From: Streptococcus mitis | GTDB lineage: Bacteria; Bacillota; Bacilli; Lactobacillales; Streptococcaceae | NCBI RefSeq assembly: GCF_000722705.1 | Contig: NZ_JPFW01000008.1 | Coordinates: 434,001 to 498,000, forward strand | Direction of reading: 5' to 3' | Length of the DNA stretch: 64,000 nucleotides | Shown: positions 56,501 to 64,000 of the stretch, piece after piece | Position numbering within the stretch: position 1 is the stretch's first letter | Layout: the number at the start of each line of letters is the position of its first letter | Notes under the pieces: model-generated | Told to the model about the DNA's origin: nothing | Databases searched by the model: none | Seen by the model: the letters and a program-made list of their open reading frames with translations, nothing else | Program-made: the position numbers and the translations under genes

Positions 56501-56627
56501 TTTCCACAACCTCCACCTTTGGAGCTTCCATATTCACTGGTTTTGGAGCGACTTCTTCTGCGCCTACTGTGTGGGATAGGGATGCTGCTGCAATTGCTGC
56601 TGTCATTACGATTGTTGATTTTTTCAT
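53580..56627 (-). CDS. Choline-binding surface protein with SEC10/PgrA-type domain
   Basis: 1015 residues. A signal peptide (about 1-23, MKKSTIVMTAAIAAASLSHT) is followed by an Ala/Glu/Lys-rich coiled coil to about 275. A globular region at about 280-555 (LINQMREQVGLLDVKVTADS, FGHTSATIGFDKEV) resembles the SEC10/PgrA surface-exclusion family. A second coiled coil runs to about 805, then a Pro-rich stretch (RPALPEFALPTIPSVPTTPS). At the C-terminus about six choline-binding repeats of the type GWVKDNGTWYYLKDSGKMAT hold the protein on teichoic-acid phosphocholine. There is no LPxTG. GAGGAAACA precedes ATG 56627. The promoter carries a 22-bp palindrome and an XRE gene is divergent from it. An adhesin or surface-exclusion role is possible but unproven. 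Confidence 0.88.
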   Translation of the reverse strand: MKKSTIVMTAAIAAASLSHTVGAEEVAPKPVNMEAPKVEVVETTTPAVATKEEVATKEAEAKKVDQEVVEAKQVVKDAKRATNEADSLVNEKTDAVKKAEDFAKKASPAVIAEAEKEVVKAESAVPAKEEIVKQAEAKATEASQAVSAQETVVAEKEATQTEKEKALTSATEAVQIATDAVNGKGLENAKEAQKEAVEAEKTSKQAQTDAETALAEAEKANQATNAQIEDTKADIATKTQAVLDAKAEQEKAEKAVADITANYNQAVSVLDSIKNTKHNTIKLAPEFIEAVKERMQLQEDFRRSKNKSNFDFSRFPKTFNKVKETQMGTPALNQFIPLESDLADETKYDVNHIPEDFKRDLTFFAADLINQMREQVGLLDVKVTADSFTFAEKIAKEYTKAKVTNVLLDSYRKQKGGFGHYAIGINKVAKEYGLDDGNSESERINLENKGVQSYEVAVSFTATDEIDSDVFRLTKSEMRKFMYTTLVRLISTENDFGHTSATIGFDKEVETQYFGGVAQSHTKTLYRDHVIAGIPESYMTNSTFDRNEIENPYTKARKANKIKEAEALVNSKKVEKTQAEQALQTASQNVNSAETALNSAKNLLKSQEAELKDTVALKQALQSATTTHNQAVVSLSNANALVATLSATKADKEAKLAELKATAKQAEKEFNQAKAETKAEKATLSSLQEKAEETTQAVSVAKEALNQAKAQVVSSKELVEDLKVAAKELETRKAELKDAEEALKEAKANQATAQEVLEAKEKVAKEANKAYATAKASYEAEQARLQAEELKKHPVTEKGIPEVRPALPEFALPTIPSVPTTPSTPVALVAPVVPSTPRVEVPVVNNNSGVFGQDKAKVDVVAKQKTETKTTKDSQAGNWIESAGRWWYQHEDGSYTTNGWELIKGRWYYFDNTGWMQTGWVKTGGSWYYLNETGSLATGWVKDNGTWYYLKDSGKMATGWVKDNDTWYYLDSAGAMKTGWFTVSGKWYYAYSSGALAVNTTTPDGYTVNANGEWV

Positions 56628-56655
56628 ATTGTTTCCTCTTTTTCTTTATAAACTT

Positions 56656-56688
56656 ATTATATCACAAAACAACCTTTAAAGGTTGTTT
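56656..56688 (-). promoter_or_regulatory. Promoter and palindromic operator of the choline-binding protein gene
   Basis: Minus strand TGA-TATAAT (extended -10, box at 56656-56661). Immediately upstream is a perfect 22-bp palindrome, AAACAACCTTT/AAAGGTTGTTT at 56667-56688, covering the spacer and -35 position. A bound protein there would block or replace -35 contacts. The XRE proteins encoded next to it are candidate binders. Confidence 0.75.
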
Positions 56689-56739
56689 ATATATAAAATA
56701 ACTTTAAAAAGTCTAAAATTTGTACCATTTTGACTGTAT

Positions 56740-56764
56740 CATGTAAGTAGCGAGGTACTACATG
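56740..56764 (+). promoter_or_regulatory. Hairpin enclosing the ribosome site and start codon of the first XRE gene
   Basis: CATGTAAGTA pairs with TACTACATG with one bulged base; the ribosome site GCGAGG is in the loop and the start codon ATG in the stem. It could lower translation of the regulator, or serve as an operator at DNA level. Confidence 0.4.
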
Positions 56765-57100
56765 ACAAATAACAAAAGCAATCTTCAAGATTACATCTCT
56801 AAAAGAATCCGTCTATTACGTTTAGAAAGAGGATATACTCAAGAACAACTAGAAGAGATGGCTGATTTGGGTACTAATTATATCTACAAATTAGAAAATC
56901 TTTCAACTAACTTAAAAATTCAAACGCTAGAGAAAGTAATGGAAGCATTAGAAGTAGATTTAGATACATTCTTTGATATACAGTTAAAAGAAGAAGACCC
57001 AAAAATTTCTCTACTTATTGATGAATTAAAAACTCTTCCAACTGAACAACGCTCCCGAGTTTTAGATGCCTTGATACTCATCCTCAAAGAAGTCAAATAA
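56762..57100 (+). CDS. XRE-family transcriptional regulator
   Basis: 112 residues. The helix-turn-helix covers about 10-68: RIRLLRLERGYTQEQLEEMA, then DLGTNYIYKLENLSTNLKIQ. A 40-residue acidic C-terminal tail follows with no known ligand domain. It is divergent from the choline-binding protein gene and followed by a related regulator. The setting suggests that it controls the surface-protein gene through the palindrome at 56667. Confidence 0.85.
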   Translation: MTNNKSNLQDYISKRIRLLRLERGYTQEQLEEMADLGTNYIYKLENLSTNLKIQTLEKVMEALEVDLDTFFDIQLKEEDPKISLLIDELKTLPTEQRSRVLDALILILKEVK

Positions 57101-57158
57101 CAGATGTTCTGATTTACTTCTTTATCATTTGTAATCATTAGATTTCCCATAATTATTT

Positions 57159-57183
57159 AAGAAGGCACAAAGCTTTCTTTTTT
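57159..57183 (+). terminator. Terminator after the first XRE gene
   Basis: AAGAAGGC (57159-57166), loop ACAAA and GCTTTCTT (57172-57179) with one wobble, then a T run. Confidence 0.7.
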
Positions 57184-57378
57184 ACTTTTATATAGAAAAC
57201 TAGATACAAATAGTTCAAAATACTATTTTCGAGTGTCGCTTAGACTAACAAATCCCTTACTTGTAGCCAAATCAATTACGACTATGACTACTATCTCCCC
57301 TCTACCTTTTAATCTAGAACCAATCTTATCTAAATTCCGATTGTATGGTTTTCAGTCTATTTATTATTTTTATACTAC

Positions 57379-57407
57379 TTTACCGTACTTTTCTTATTTT
57401 GTATAGT
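57379..57407 (+). promoter_or_regulatory. Promoter of the second XRE gene
   Basis: TTTACC at 57379-57384, a 17-base spacer and TATAGT at 57402-57407. It lies inside the upstream part of the long open frame, which argues for a start at 57444 or later. Confidence 0.6.
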
Positions 57408-57443
57408 TTGCTGTACTTATTTTTAAAGAAAATAGATAGTAAA

Positions 57444-57833
57444 ATGATATATAGCATGAAATATGATAGATTACAAAAACATATAGCTTTTCGAATCCGT
57501 GAATGTCGAAAAGAACAGAGATTAAGTCAAGAGAAATTATCAGAATTAGCTGGCTTGGGTATCAAGGCAATTCAAAACATGGAAAATATGAAATATGATT
57601 TTAAGATAAAAACTCTTGAATCGGTAATCAAAGCATTAGGCATTACCGTAGAAGAATTCTTTAACCTAGAAGCATATTATACAGAAAGAAAAGATTTCCT
57701 TAAACTACAAGCATATGACTCAGAGAGCGAAGACTCCCTAGAAATACTTTTCGACAACCTAACAAAGTTACCCAAAGAGAAACAAGGAAAAATTATATCC
57801 TCCTTTAATGAAATTGTAAAAAATATCAAATAA
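57444..57833 (+). CDS. XRE-family transcriptional regulator, paralog of the first
   Basis: 129 residues from ATG 57444 (MIYSMKYDRLQKHIAFRIRE); ATG 57456 is an alternative. The frame is open to 57345, but that part is hydrophobic and upstream of the promoter, so it is probably untranslated. Helix-turn-helix at about 17-75: RIRECRKEQRLSQEKLSELA, then GLGIKAIQNMENMKYDFKIK. The C-terminal end (LTKLPKEKQGKIISSFNEIV) resembles that of the first regulator, so the two look like an old duplication. The target is unknown. Confidence 0.8.
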   Translation: MIYSMKYDRLQKHIAFRIRECRKEQRLSQEKLSELAGLGIKAIQNMENMKYDFKIKTLESVIKALGITVEEFFNLEAYYTERKDFLKLQAYDSESEDSLEILFDNLTKLPKEKQGKIISSFNEIVKNIK

Positions 57834-57924
57834 ATATAGATGGTAAGGAAGCTTTCAATGAATAAACAAGGCTTCTAATAGAGCAAATTTATAAGGTATT
57901 CAATACTTTATAACAGAGAACAAG

Positions 57925-57971
57925 AAAAGAACCAACTGAAAGTCATTTCCCAACTTTTAGTAGGTTCTTTT
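57925..57971. terminator. Terminator between the XRE gene and tmcAL
   Basis: AAAAGAACCAACTGAAAGT and ACTTTTAGTAGGTTCTTTT pair along 19 bp with two imperfect positions, and U runs on both strands. It can end both convergent transcripts. Confidence 0.85.
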
Positions 57972-57985
57972 ATCCTATCCATATT

Positions 57986-59083
57986 CTAGTTCTTTTCTAT
58001 TCTAATCGGTACTCTGCCGAAATTCTGCTCTTCTATACTTGGATTTCCCAGTTGGTAAATCTGGTCTGCCTTTTGGGTCATGGTATCCCAAGGTTCTTTG
58101 CCAATTCGGCTGACTAGATTGACCTGTCCTTTCAGAGACTTGAGATGTTGTCTGCCTTTTTCGGTAAAGCCAAGAACATGAATCCCTTCTGGCAAGTCAC
58201 TTTCTCTGGCCTGCACCAAGATATAAGTCAAGAGGCGTCTGACACGCGCCTTGGTATAACGCTTGGTCGCAACCGCTTCGACCAATTCTTCCACAGACTG
58301 TGCCGTCTTGATGGTATCATTGATGCGCACAGCCATCTCTTGATTGACCTGATAGATGGTGGTTAGGTCGGGATTTGACAAGATCTGATAGCGGAGCAAA
58401 GGAAAATAGTCTTCCCAGATCACCTTACTCGCCTCCTCAAAGAGGGCAACGGATGGCATAAAGCGTTCTAAGAAATCTTTGTCACTTTGATGCTGACGGA
58501 GAGCTGTCGCCGAGGCAAAGTCCACATCCTTGTCCACAGAATGGTAACCCGCCCCCTGACGCTGAATCGGATGAAGTTTGATGTTGTACCCATCAACCGC
58601 CTTGGCATAGGCCAGAGCAAGAACATGATTGGGCGTATTGCCAGAAAAATCAAGACCTGCAAATTCCTTCCACATGGCCTGGGTCTTCTGGGGATAAGAG
58701 AGGGAATCAGGCAAATTTTCCACAAATTTCTCCATATCAGTAGCCTGCTCTGTGTATAAGTCAGCGATTTTCTGGTAATCCAGAACTTCCTCCGTCCCAA
58801 ATGCTAGAGTATCAATGCCCAAGCGAGCCAAGATATCCACAGCTCCTTGGCCAAAAAAATCCGCCGCCTGAACACTGACTAAAAAGGGCAATTCCACTAC
58901 CAAGTCTGCGCCATTTTCCAGTGCCATCTGGGCCCGTATCCACTTGTCCACGATAGCAGGCTCTCCTCGCTGCATGAAATTCCCTGACATAGCCACGATT
59001 TTCAGCCCCACTGCCTGTTCCAGCAGGTATTTGTGCCCATTATGAAAAGGATTGAACTCCGCGATAATACCTGTGATGGTCAT
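57986..59083 (-). CDS. tmcAL: tRNA(Met) cytidine acetate ligase TmcAL (YlbM family)
   Basis: 365 residues. [19 protein letters not shown] near 3-21 holds the nucleotidyltransferase HxGH-type motif. [20 protein letters not shown] near 32-51 and the central [11 protein letters not shown] near 190 are typical of YlbM/TmcAL. The enzyme activates acetate with ATP and acetylates the wobble cytidine of elongator tRNA-Met. It is followed upstream by a methyltransferase gene, 9 bases away. Confidence 0.92.
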   Translation of the reverse strand: MTITGIIAEFNPFHNGHKYLLEQAVGLKIVAMSGNFMQRGEPAIVDKWIRAQMALENGADLVVELPFLVSVQAADFFGQGAVDILARLGIDTLAFGTEEVLDYQKIADLYTEQATDMEKFVENLPDSLSYPQKTQAMWKEFAGLDFSGNTPNHVLALAYAKAVDGYNIKLHPIQRQGAGYHSVDKDVDFASATALRQHQSDKDFLERFMPSVALFEEASKVIWEDYFPLLRYQILSNPDLTTIYQVNQEMAVRINDTIKTAQSVEELVEAVATKRYTKARVRRLLTYILVQARESDLPEGIHVLGFTEKGRQHLKSLKGQVNLVSRIGKEPWDTMTQKADQIYQLGNPSIEEQNFGRVPIRIEKN

Positions 59084-59092
59084 GATAATCTC

Positions 59093-59833
59093 CTACTTCT
59101 GCGCGACAAAAAACCAACGGGTGCTAGTTTCTGTTGGTTCCTTGTCCTCAAAGTCCGCATAAAGTTTGAAGGATTTGAAACCAGCCTGTTCCAGCAAAAT
59201 ATCATAGGTCAGGACCTCATAAGTCCGCTCCTCATGCACTTCATCGTGGCGACTAAAGGAACCATCCGCTTCCTTGATAAAGAAAGTCAACTCATGGACG
59301 ATGGAGTGAGGAGCTTCGTCCTCATAGGTGTCCCAAAGCATAGCGAAATCTTCCGCATTTTCATGGTAGGAATAGTCTGGAAAAACTTCATCTGTCTGGT
59401 AAGTCGAATGCACATCAAAAATGAAAACTCCGTCTTCATTAAGAGAATTATACACTTCCTTAAAGACGTCCCCTACTTCCACCTCATCCTGCATGTAGCA
59501 GATTGAGTCCGAGTAACAAGTCACAAAGTCGTATTGACCCACCTTGGACAAATCCAGCATATTGCCTTCGATAAAATCAATCTTTTGTTTGGCTGAAGCC
59601 GCTCTCTTCTCCGCAATATTCAACATATCCGCACTCAAATCAAGTCCAGTCACATCAAAACCTGCCTGAGAAAAGCGCACAGACTGGATACCTGTCCCAC
59701 AAGCCAATTCCAAGAGTTTCTTTCTCTCCTTGGTCTTAGGCAAGTGACGCAGAGAAAAATCCGTCCATTTATCGTATAAACTATCGTCCATCACAGCATC
59801 GTAAACAGCCGCAAAGGTTTCATAAGTTGCCAT
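59093..59833 (-). CDS. Class I SAM-dependent methyltransferase
   Basis: 246 residues from ATG 59833 (MATYETFAAVYDAVMDDSLY); ATG codons at 59839 and further upstream give non-conserved extensions, although the GGAGG lies nearer to them. The SAM motif is LLELACGTGIQSVRFSQAGF near 40-59, then VTGLDLSADML. FDVHSTYQTDEVF lies near 136. The substrate is unknown. The gene is stable next to tmcAL and rsfS in streptococci. Confidence 0.85.
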   Translation of the reverse strand: MATYETFAAVYDAVMDDSLYDKWTDFSLRHLPKTKERKKLLELACGTGIQSVRFSQAGFDVTGLDLSADMLNIAEKRAASAKQKIDFIEGNMLDLSKVGQYDFVTCYSDSICYMQDEVEVGDVFKEVYNSLNEDGVFIFDVHSTYQTDEVFPDYSYHENAEDFAMLWDTYEDEAPHSIVHELTFFIKEADGSFSRHDEVHEERTYEVLTYDILLEQAGFKSFKLYADFEDKEPTETSTRWFFVAQK

Positions 59834-59944
59834 AATCATGATACAAAGAGCCTCCATGGCAAACACCACTCGCTCTTTACCTTTCCATCAATTTCTTCTA
59901 AAATAAGCAAATAAAACCCAGTTGACTGCAACTGAGTTCGTCTT

Positions 59945-60298
<354 letters not shown>

Positions 60299-60310
60299 TT
60301 AGTCCTCTTT

Positions 60311-60811
60311 CTAGAAAATATGTTTGTAATCTAGAACATCTGCAAAGCGCTCCTCCCAAATGTCCTCATAAAATTCATTAATCGTTTCTGCTGGAATGTC
60401 ATCCCCATCAAACGTTGTGCAAGTTCCTTCTGGAATAATAAGCTGATAGCCATATTCAAAAGCAACCTTGACAGAGGTATCCACACAATATTCTGTCTGC
60501 ATACCACATAAAACTAATTTTTCAATCCCCTGTTTATCCAAGTATTCTTTTAAACCAGTTTCTTTGAAAATACTGTTATACTTCTTCTGAAAGACCTTTT
60601 CATTAGGTTTTCGACTTAAAAGCTCAGATAACTGCCAATCTTCTGATGTTTGAGCTTCAGAGTTCTCAATATGTTGAACATAAATAATTTCTATATTCTT
60701 GCTTCTAGCCTGGTTTTGTAAATAAGAAATTTTTTCCAATAGACTTTTTGTCTGGAACCCAGTTTCCACTAAAATATTCTGAACATCAATGATTATAAAA
60801 GCCGTCTTCAT
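60311..60811 (-). CDS. Cysteine hydrolase, isochorismatase family
   Basis: 166 residues. Catalytic triad visible: Asp in FIIIDVQNIL near 9, Lys in FQKKYNSIFKET near 77 and Cys in LVLCGMQTEYCVDTSVKVAF near 100-119. Relatives are nicotinamidases or other amide hydrolases; the substrate is not fixed. It starts 1 base after yqeK and lies beside nadD, so a role in NAD salvage is possible. Confidence 0.85.
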   Translation of the reverse strand: MKTAFIIIDVQNILVETGFQTKSLLEKISYLQNQARSKNIEIIYVQHIENSEAQTSEDWQLSELLSRKPNEKVFQKKYNSIFKETGLKEYLDKQGIEKLVLCGMQTEYCVDTSVKVAFEYGYQLIIPEGTCTTFDGDDIPAETINEFYEDIWEERFADVLDYKHIF

Positions 60812-61405
60812 TTAGTCCTCTTTCAAATAGTGCACAAAGGCGTTATAGGTTTCAAGGGTTTGGGGATAGATAGGGAATCCCTGATGAGCTAGATGCTCCA
60901 CAGTACGAGCTGTTTCGTAGGCCACCGCCTTATTAAGTGATAGACTTGCAATCTCACGTGCTACATCCACTCCTGGAAAGGCACGATTATGCTCGATATA
61001 GTCTGCGACGTAGATAACCTTATCAAGATCAGTCATCTGACCGGCACCGACTGTATGGATTTCAATGGCTCGCAGGATTTCTTGATCATGCAAATCCAAG
61101 TCTTCTTGAATCTTGTAAATTCCAACCATGCCATGCCAGACATTATTGCCCCAGTTTTTGAGGTCAAGATCCAGCTGATAACGGTCAATCAAATTCAGAA
61201 ATTCCTGATCTGACAGCTTTTTAGCATAGTCATGAAGAAGGCCTGCTAGTCCTGCTTTCTCGGTATCGACTCCAAATCGCTGGGCCAGTTCTATGGCTGC
61301 ACGCTCCACACCTAAGCAATGGGTTAAGCGTTTTTCAGGCAGAAGCTCTGCCATTTTTTCCAACAAAGCCTCGCGAGAGCAATTGATATAGTCTTGATAG
61401 GCCAT
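60812..61405 (-). CDS. yqeK: HD-domain phosphohydrolase YqeK
   Basis: 197 residues with [20 protein letters not shown] near 26-45, [12 protein letters not shown] near 56 (HD) and [20 protein letters not shown] near 117-136. YqeK enzymes split diadenosine tetraphosphate symmetrically. Its start overlaps the nadD stop by one base, the common nadD-yqeK coupling. Confidence 0.93.
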   Translation of the reverse strand: MAYQDYINCSREALLEKMAELLPEKRLTHCLGVERAAIELAQRFGVDTEKAGLAGLLHDYAKKLSDQEFLNLIDRYQLDLDLKNWGNNVWHGMVGIYKIQEDLDLHDQEILRAIEIHTVGAGQMTDLDKVIYVADYIEHNRAFPGVDVAREIASLSLNKAVAYETARTVEHLAHQGFPIYPQTLETYNAFVHYLKED

Positions 61406-62034
61406 CAGTAAAGCCCCTCCTTCTCAATGTAGTCTAGTACAGGCTGAGGCAGGAGAAAGTTGGGTTTCCGACCTTGGGCAAGGAAGTCACGCACCATGCT
61501 GGATGAGATATCCATGAGAGGCACATCCACCCAGATAACGGGATAGGAAGTCCCTGCCTTGTAGCGTGGGCGTTGAACCCCCACAAACTGAACCATATCA
61601 ATCAGTTCATCAATTCGGTACCACTTAGGTAGATAGTCCACCATGTCGGCACCGATGATAAAGTAATAATCCGTATCTGGATTCTTCTCTGTTAAAATCT
61701 TCATGGTGTCGTAGGTATAGGAAATGCCCTTGCGCTCCAACTCAATAGTTTCAATGTCCAGACCTTCAATCCCCTCAATCGCCAATTCAAGCATCTTGAG
61801 ACGATGGTGTTCAGGGATGGTTTCTTTTTTATCTACATGAGGAGGTTGGTATTCAGGCATAAGCAGAACCTGATCCAATCCCAACTGTTGGCGTACTTGG
61901 TCCGCAACGATCAGATGGGCATTGTGAACAGGGTTAAAATTTCCCCCTAAAATCCCGACTTGCTTGCGTTTTTTCTCCTTGATTTCTGGCTCCAACTCTA
62001 CCTTGGTAAAGGGAGTCAATAGTTCGATTGCCAT
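61405..62034 (-). CDS. nadD: Nicotinate-nucleotide adenylyltransferase
   Basis: 209 residues. [20 protein letters not shown] near 27-46 carries the (T/H)xxH motif, and [15 protein letters not shown] near 176-190 the ISSTxxR motif. It makes deamido-NAD from nicotinate mononucleotide. About 25 N-terminal residues precede the fold. Confidence 0.95.
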   Translation of the reverse strand: MAIELLTPFTKVELEPEIKEKKRKQVGILGGNFNPVHNAHLIVADQVRQQLGLDQVLLMPEYQPPHVDKKETIPEHHRLKMLELAIEGIEGLDIETIELERKGISYTYDTMKILTEKNPDTDYYFIIGADMVDYLPKWYRIDELIDMVQFVGVQRPRYKAGTSYPVIWVDVPLMDISSSMVRDFLAQGRKPNFLLPQPVLDYIEKEGLY

Positions 62035-62084
62035 AGGCTAGTCTCCTTTATTTCTCTGTAAAAACAGTTATTTGGAGTAGTTTT

Positions 62085-62396
62085 TTAGATTTCTTTGACT
62101 TTTTTAGAAATCTTGCGATTTTCTTTCTTGCTAGATTGTTTAAACAAAATCAAGATGCGTCCGATTTTTTGGACAGTATCCACACCGATTTCTTCTTCCA
62201 AAATTTCAGCTACTTCGTGGATGTTTTCATCTGTGTTTTGCAAGAGCGTTACTTTAATCAATTCGCGGGCGTCAAGAGCCTGACGGACACTGGTTTTGAT
62301 TTGGTCGTTCAGTCCATTTTTCCCGATTTGGATGATGGGTTTAAGAGTGTGTGCCTGGCTGTTGAGGAAGGCACGTTGTTTTGATGTTAATGACAT
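62085..62396 (-). CDS. yhbY: RNA-binding protein YhbY (CRM domain)
   Basis: 103 residues: MSLTSKQRAFLNSQAHTLKP, then IIQIGKNGLNDQ near 21 (the GxxG loop of the CRM fold) and LIKVTLLQNTDEN near 46. It associates with pre-50S ribosomes. It lies between yqeH and nadD in the conserved order. Confidence 0.94.
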   Translation of the reverse strand: MSLTSKQRAFLNSQAHTLKPIIQIGKNGLNDQIKTSVRQALDARELIKVTLLQNTDENIHEVAEILEEEIGVDTVQKIGRILILFKQSSKKENRKISKKVKEI

Positions 62397-62423
62397 AATT
62401 TTCTTAAAAGAGTTTCTTTTTAT

Positions 62424-62554
62424 ACTTTTCTGAAGTGGTGACGGACGTCAGCAAAGTCCTTCGGACTTTCATGACTAAAATTTAAGCCTAAGGTCTCAAA
62501 TTTTCCGCAGTTGGTACAAGCACTTGTACCAACTGACACCACAGCGAAAAGTAT
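62424..62554 (-). ncRNA. Structured element E2 between yqeH and yhbY
   Basis: The closing stem is ATACTTTTC (62424-62432) with GAAAAGTAT (62546-62554), then GTGGTG/CACCAC. Minus-strand order of inner hairpins: a perfect 13-bp CAGTTGGTACAAG/CTTGTACCAACTG (62508-62535), AAAATTT/AAATTTT (62477-62504) and GTCA plus AAAGTCC/GGACTTT plus TGAC (62449-62475). Layout, the CGG joint, the TTTGAGAC.TTAGGCT core and the CGTCCG tail match copy E1. It is in sense orientation inside the yqeH-yhbY gap, so it may be an mRNA element as well as a repeat. Confidence 0.6.
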
Positions 62555-62609
62555 TCTCTATGGGCTCGCCCTGCTCGCCCAAATTCAGATAACCCTTTCC
62601 TTTCTGTGT

Positions 62610-63716
62610 TTAAATAATTGCTTTTCGTGTGACGACGGCGACGCCTTCTGGTGCCCAGACGGCGACTTTGGCTGTGCCTGTTACGCGAATCCAGCCTAGG
62701 CCTGAGATGACTAGGTCTGTCTTTTCCTTAATGTTAAATACATGCTGAACTAGTTTTGGAAAATCTTCTTTTTCCTTACTATTTGGTGGTGTCAGAAGGG
62801 TTCCGACGTGCTTATCGTAGAAAGCACTAGCACCTTCAAGCTTGGTACGATGGAGTTTCAATTCGTTGTCAAAAAAGGCTGTGAAACCTTGCTTTTCTCC
62901 CGCAATGAAATCAAATCGTCCGAGTCCACCTAAAAACAGGGTTTGTTCAGGATTGAGCTGATAGGTTTTGGGCTTGATTTCCTTTTTAGGGCTGACATAC
63001 TTGAGGTTTTTAGCCGTCAAGTAATGAGCCATTTGGTGACGGTGGATGATTCCTGGTGTATCGTAGATATAAGATCCATCGTCAAGCGGAATCTCAATCT
63101 TGTCCAAGGTTGTTCCTGGGAAACGTGAAGTCGTAATGACATTCTGGTCACCTGTGATTTCTTGGATAATAGCATTGATAAGAGTTGATTTTCCAACGTT
63201 GGTTACCCCGACCACATAGACATCACGGCCCTTACGGTAGTGTTCAATCTTGTCAATGACTTCCTTAATGGCATGTTTGTTTTGGGCTGAAGTTAGGACG
63301 ACATCAACGGGACGAAGTCCTTCTTCATGGGCACGCTCCATGAGCCACTGGCTAATCTTACCAGGCTTAACTGACTTAGGCAGGATATCTTTTTTATTTC
63401 CTACCAAGAGGACATCGTTACCCGATACAAAACGTGGCAAACCTGGGATGACAGAGCCATTAAAATCAAAGATATCAATGACATTGACCACTAAGGCATC
63501 ACTGTCTCCCACCTCATGCAAGAGCTTGAGGAAATCATCGTCCGTCAACTGGACATCCGTGATTTCATTGTAGTGGCGGAGACGGAAACAGCGTTGGCAA
63601 TAGACTTCGCCAGTCTCCAAACCTTTTTCAAGTGCCGACTGGGGGGTAAAACCAAGACCAGTCTTGTCTGTCGTCTGAATGGTTGCTCCACAACCAATAC
63701 AGAGAATTTCTTCCAT
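62610..63716 (-). CDS. yqeH: Ribosome biogenesis GTPase YqeH
   Basis: 368 residues. An N-terminal zinc finger, CIGCGATIQ...CQRCFRLRHY (6-50), is followed by a circularly permuted GTPase: VGNKKDI near 105 (G4), then VYVVGVTNVGKSTLINAII near 170-188 (G1), TTSRFPGTTLDK (G2) and DTPGII near 220 (G3). A C-terminal domain follows. It helps assemble the 30S subunit. It starts 2 bases after yqeG. Confidence 0.95.
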   Translation of the reverse strand: MEEILCIGCGATIQTTDKTGLGFTPQSALEKGLETGEVYCQRCFRLRHYNEITDVQLTDDDFLKLLHEVGDSDALVVNVIDIFDFNGSVIPGLPRFVSGNDVLLVGNKKDILPKSVKPGKISQWLMERAHEEGLRPVDVVLTSAQNKHAIKEVIDKIEHYRKGRDVYVVGVTNVGKSTLINAIIQEITGDQNVITTSRFPGTTLDKIEIPLDDGSYIYDTPGIIHRHQMAHYLTAKNLKYVSPKKEIKPKTYQLNPEQTLFLGGLGRFDFIAGEKQGFTAFFDNELKLHRTKLEGASAFYDKHVGTLLTPPNSKEKEDFPKLVQHVFNIKEKTDLVISGLGWIRVTGTAKVAVWAPEGVAVVTRKAII

Positions 63717-63718
63717 AT

Positions 63719-64000
63719 TTAAATTCCTTTTTTATATGTAATCGGTCCGTACTTTTCAGTGATTTTTCGCATGACACGGCGCTCACGAGCTCGGTTAATC
63801 TGCGTCTTGATAGAATCGTGTTGGACCAAGGGCTTGACCAAGATTGAGCGAATGCCTGCACGGTGGGCTGCTCGAATATCGGTCATCAGCTGGTCACCGA
63901 CCATGACCACTTCACTTTTCTCATAGTGAAATTCCTTCATGGCACGGTCAATCCCAAATGTGAAGGGTTTCAAGGCCCAATAAACGTAATCAATCCCAAA
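63719..64000 (-). CDS. yqeG: HAD-family phosphatase YqeG, C-terminal part (runs off window)
   Basis: The last 93 codons are present; the start lies beyond the window. FHYEKSEVVMVGDQLMTDIR carries the HAD motif IV (GDQLxTD), and a basic C-terminus (RARERRVMRKITEKYG) follows. YqeG is a HAD IIIA phosphatase always found directly upstream of yqeH. The catalytic DxD motif is outside the window. Confidence 0.9.
   Translation of the reverse strand, partial: FGIDYVYWALKPFTFGIDRAMKEFHYEKSEVVMVGDQLMTDIRAAHRAGIRSILVKPLVQHDSIKTQINRARERRVMRKITEKYGPITYKKGI

Noticed and set aside
53580-56627. Shadow frames opposite the coiled-coil regions (Cys/Phe/Leu-rich)
   Set aside because: They mirror Ala/Glu/Lys codons of the choline-binding protein and have no ribosome sites.
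57345-57443. Hydrophobic N-terminal extension of the second XRE regulator as a membrane anchor
   Set aside because: A good promoter (57379-57407) lies inside it and no ribosome site precedes ATG 57345.

Overview
The window is a low-GC Gram-positive chromosome segment from the Streptococcus mitis/pneumoniae group. Evidence is a BOX-type repeat, a C-terminal choline-binding domain, StkP/PhpP, sucrose scr genes, mevalonate genes, MtaR-type methionine control, and gene blocks whose order matches pneumococcal blocks as I remember them. It is probably not a typical S. pneumoniae: StkP has three PASTA domains and a long low-complexity tail instead of four domains, and several blocks are joined differently.

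Layout. 1-7.4 kb: estA (partial), rnjB (RNase J2) and recJ on the minus strand, then a plus-strand polar amino-acid ABC operon. 7.5-8.7 kb: a SpNOX-type NADPH oxidase gene broken by one in-frame amber codon. 8.8-20.3 kb, minus strand: msmK, a PucR-like regulator, mrnC, cysS, a double GNAT, cysE, pnp, metF and metE, with a perfect MtaR-type palindrome before metE. 20.6-31.5 kb, minus strand: an accessory defence and repair island. It holds an orphan HigA-like antitoxin with a toxin stub, a Pyr_excise protein and a DUF1722 protein, a broken and an intact Fic gene, and a type I restriction operon in the order hsdR, HNH nuclease (DUF1524), hsdS, AAA-DUF4435 protein (PARIS-like, frameshifted), hsdM. 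31.6-37.4 kb: a VTT membrane protein, then the sucrose locus, where the transporter gene is fused in frame to the end of fructokinase (scrA'-'scrK), divergent from scrB-scrR. 37.4-51.4 kb, minus strand: mvaS-mvaA, a two-part ThrE exporter, and the priA-fmt-rsmB-phpP-stkP cluster with rpoZ, gmk and rny. 51.4-57.9 kb, second accessory patch: a membrane KAP P-loop NTPase, a yefM remnant, a large choline-binding protein with a SEC10/PgrA domain, and two small XRE regulators. 57.9-64 kb, minus strand: tmcAL, a methyltransferase, and the ribosome/NAD cluster rsfS, isochorismatase, yqeK, nadD, yhbY, yqeH and yqeG (partial).

The most unusual signals are: (1) a family of structured intergenic elements with at least three folded copies (32402-32537, 62424-62554, 16676-16800) sharing a closing stem, three hairpins and a conserved 3' tail, with hairpins kept despite different stem sequences and a six-base loop-loop complementarity in one copy; (2) AAA-DUF4435 and HNH genes embedded inside a type I restriction operon; (3) the scrA'-'scrK chimera; (4) the amber-interrupted NADPH oxidase. 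All functional statements are by sequence reading and family knowledge; no search was run.
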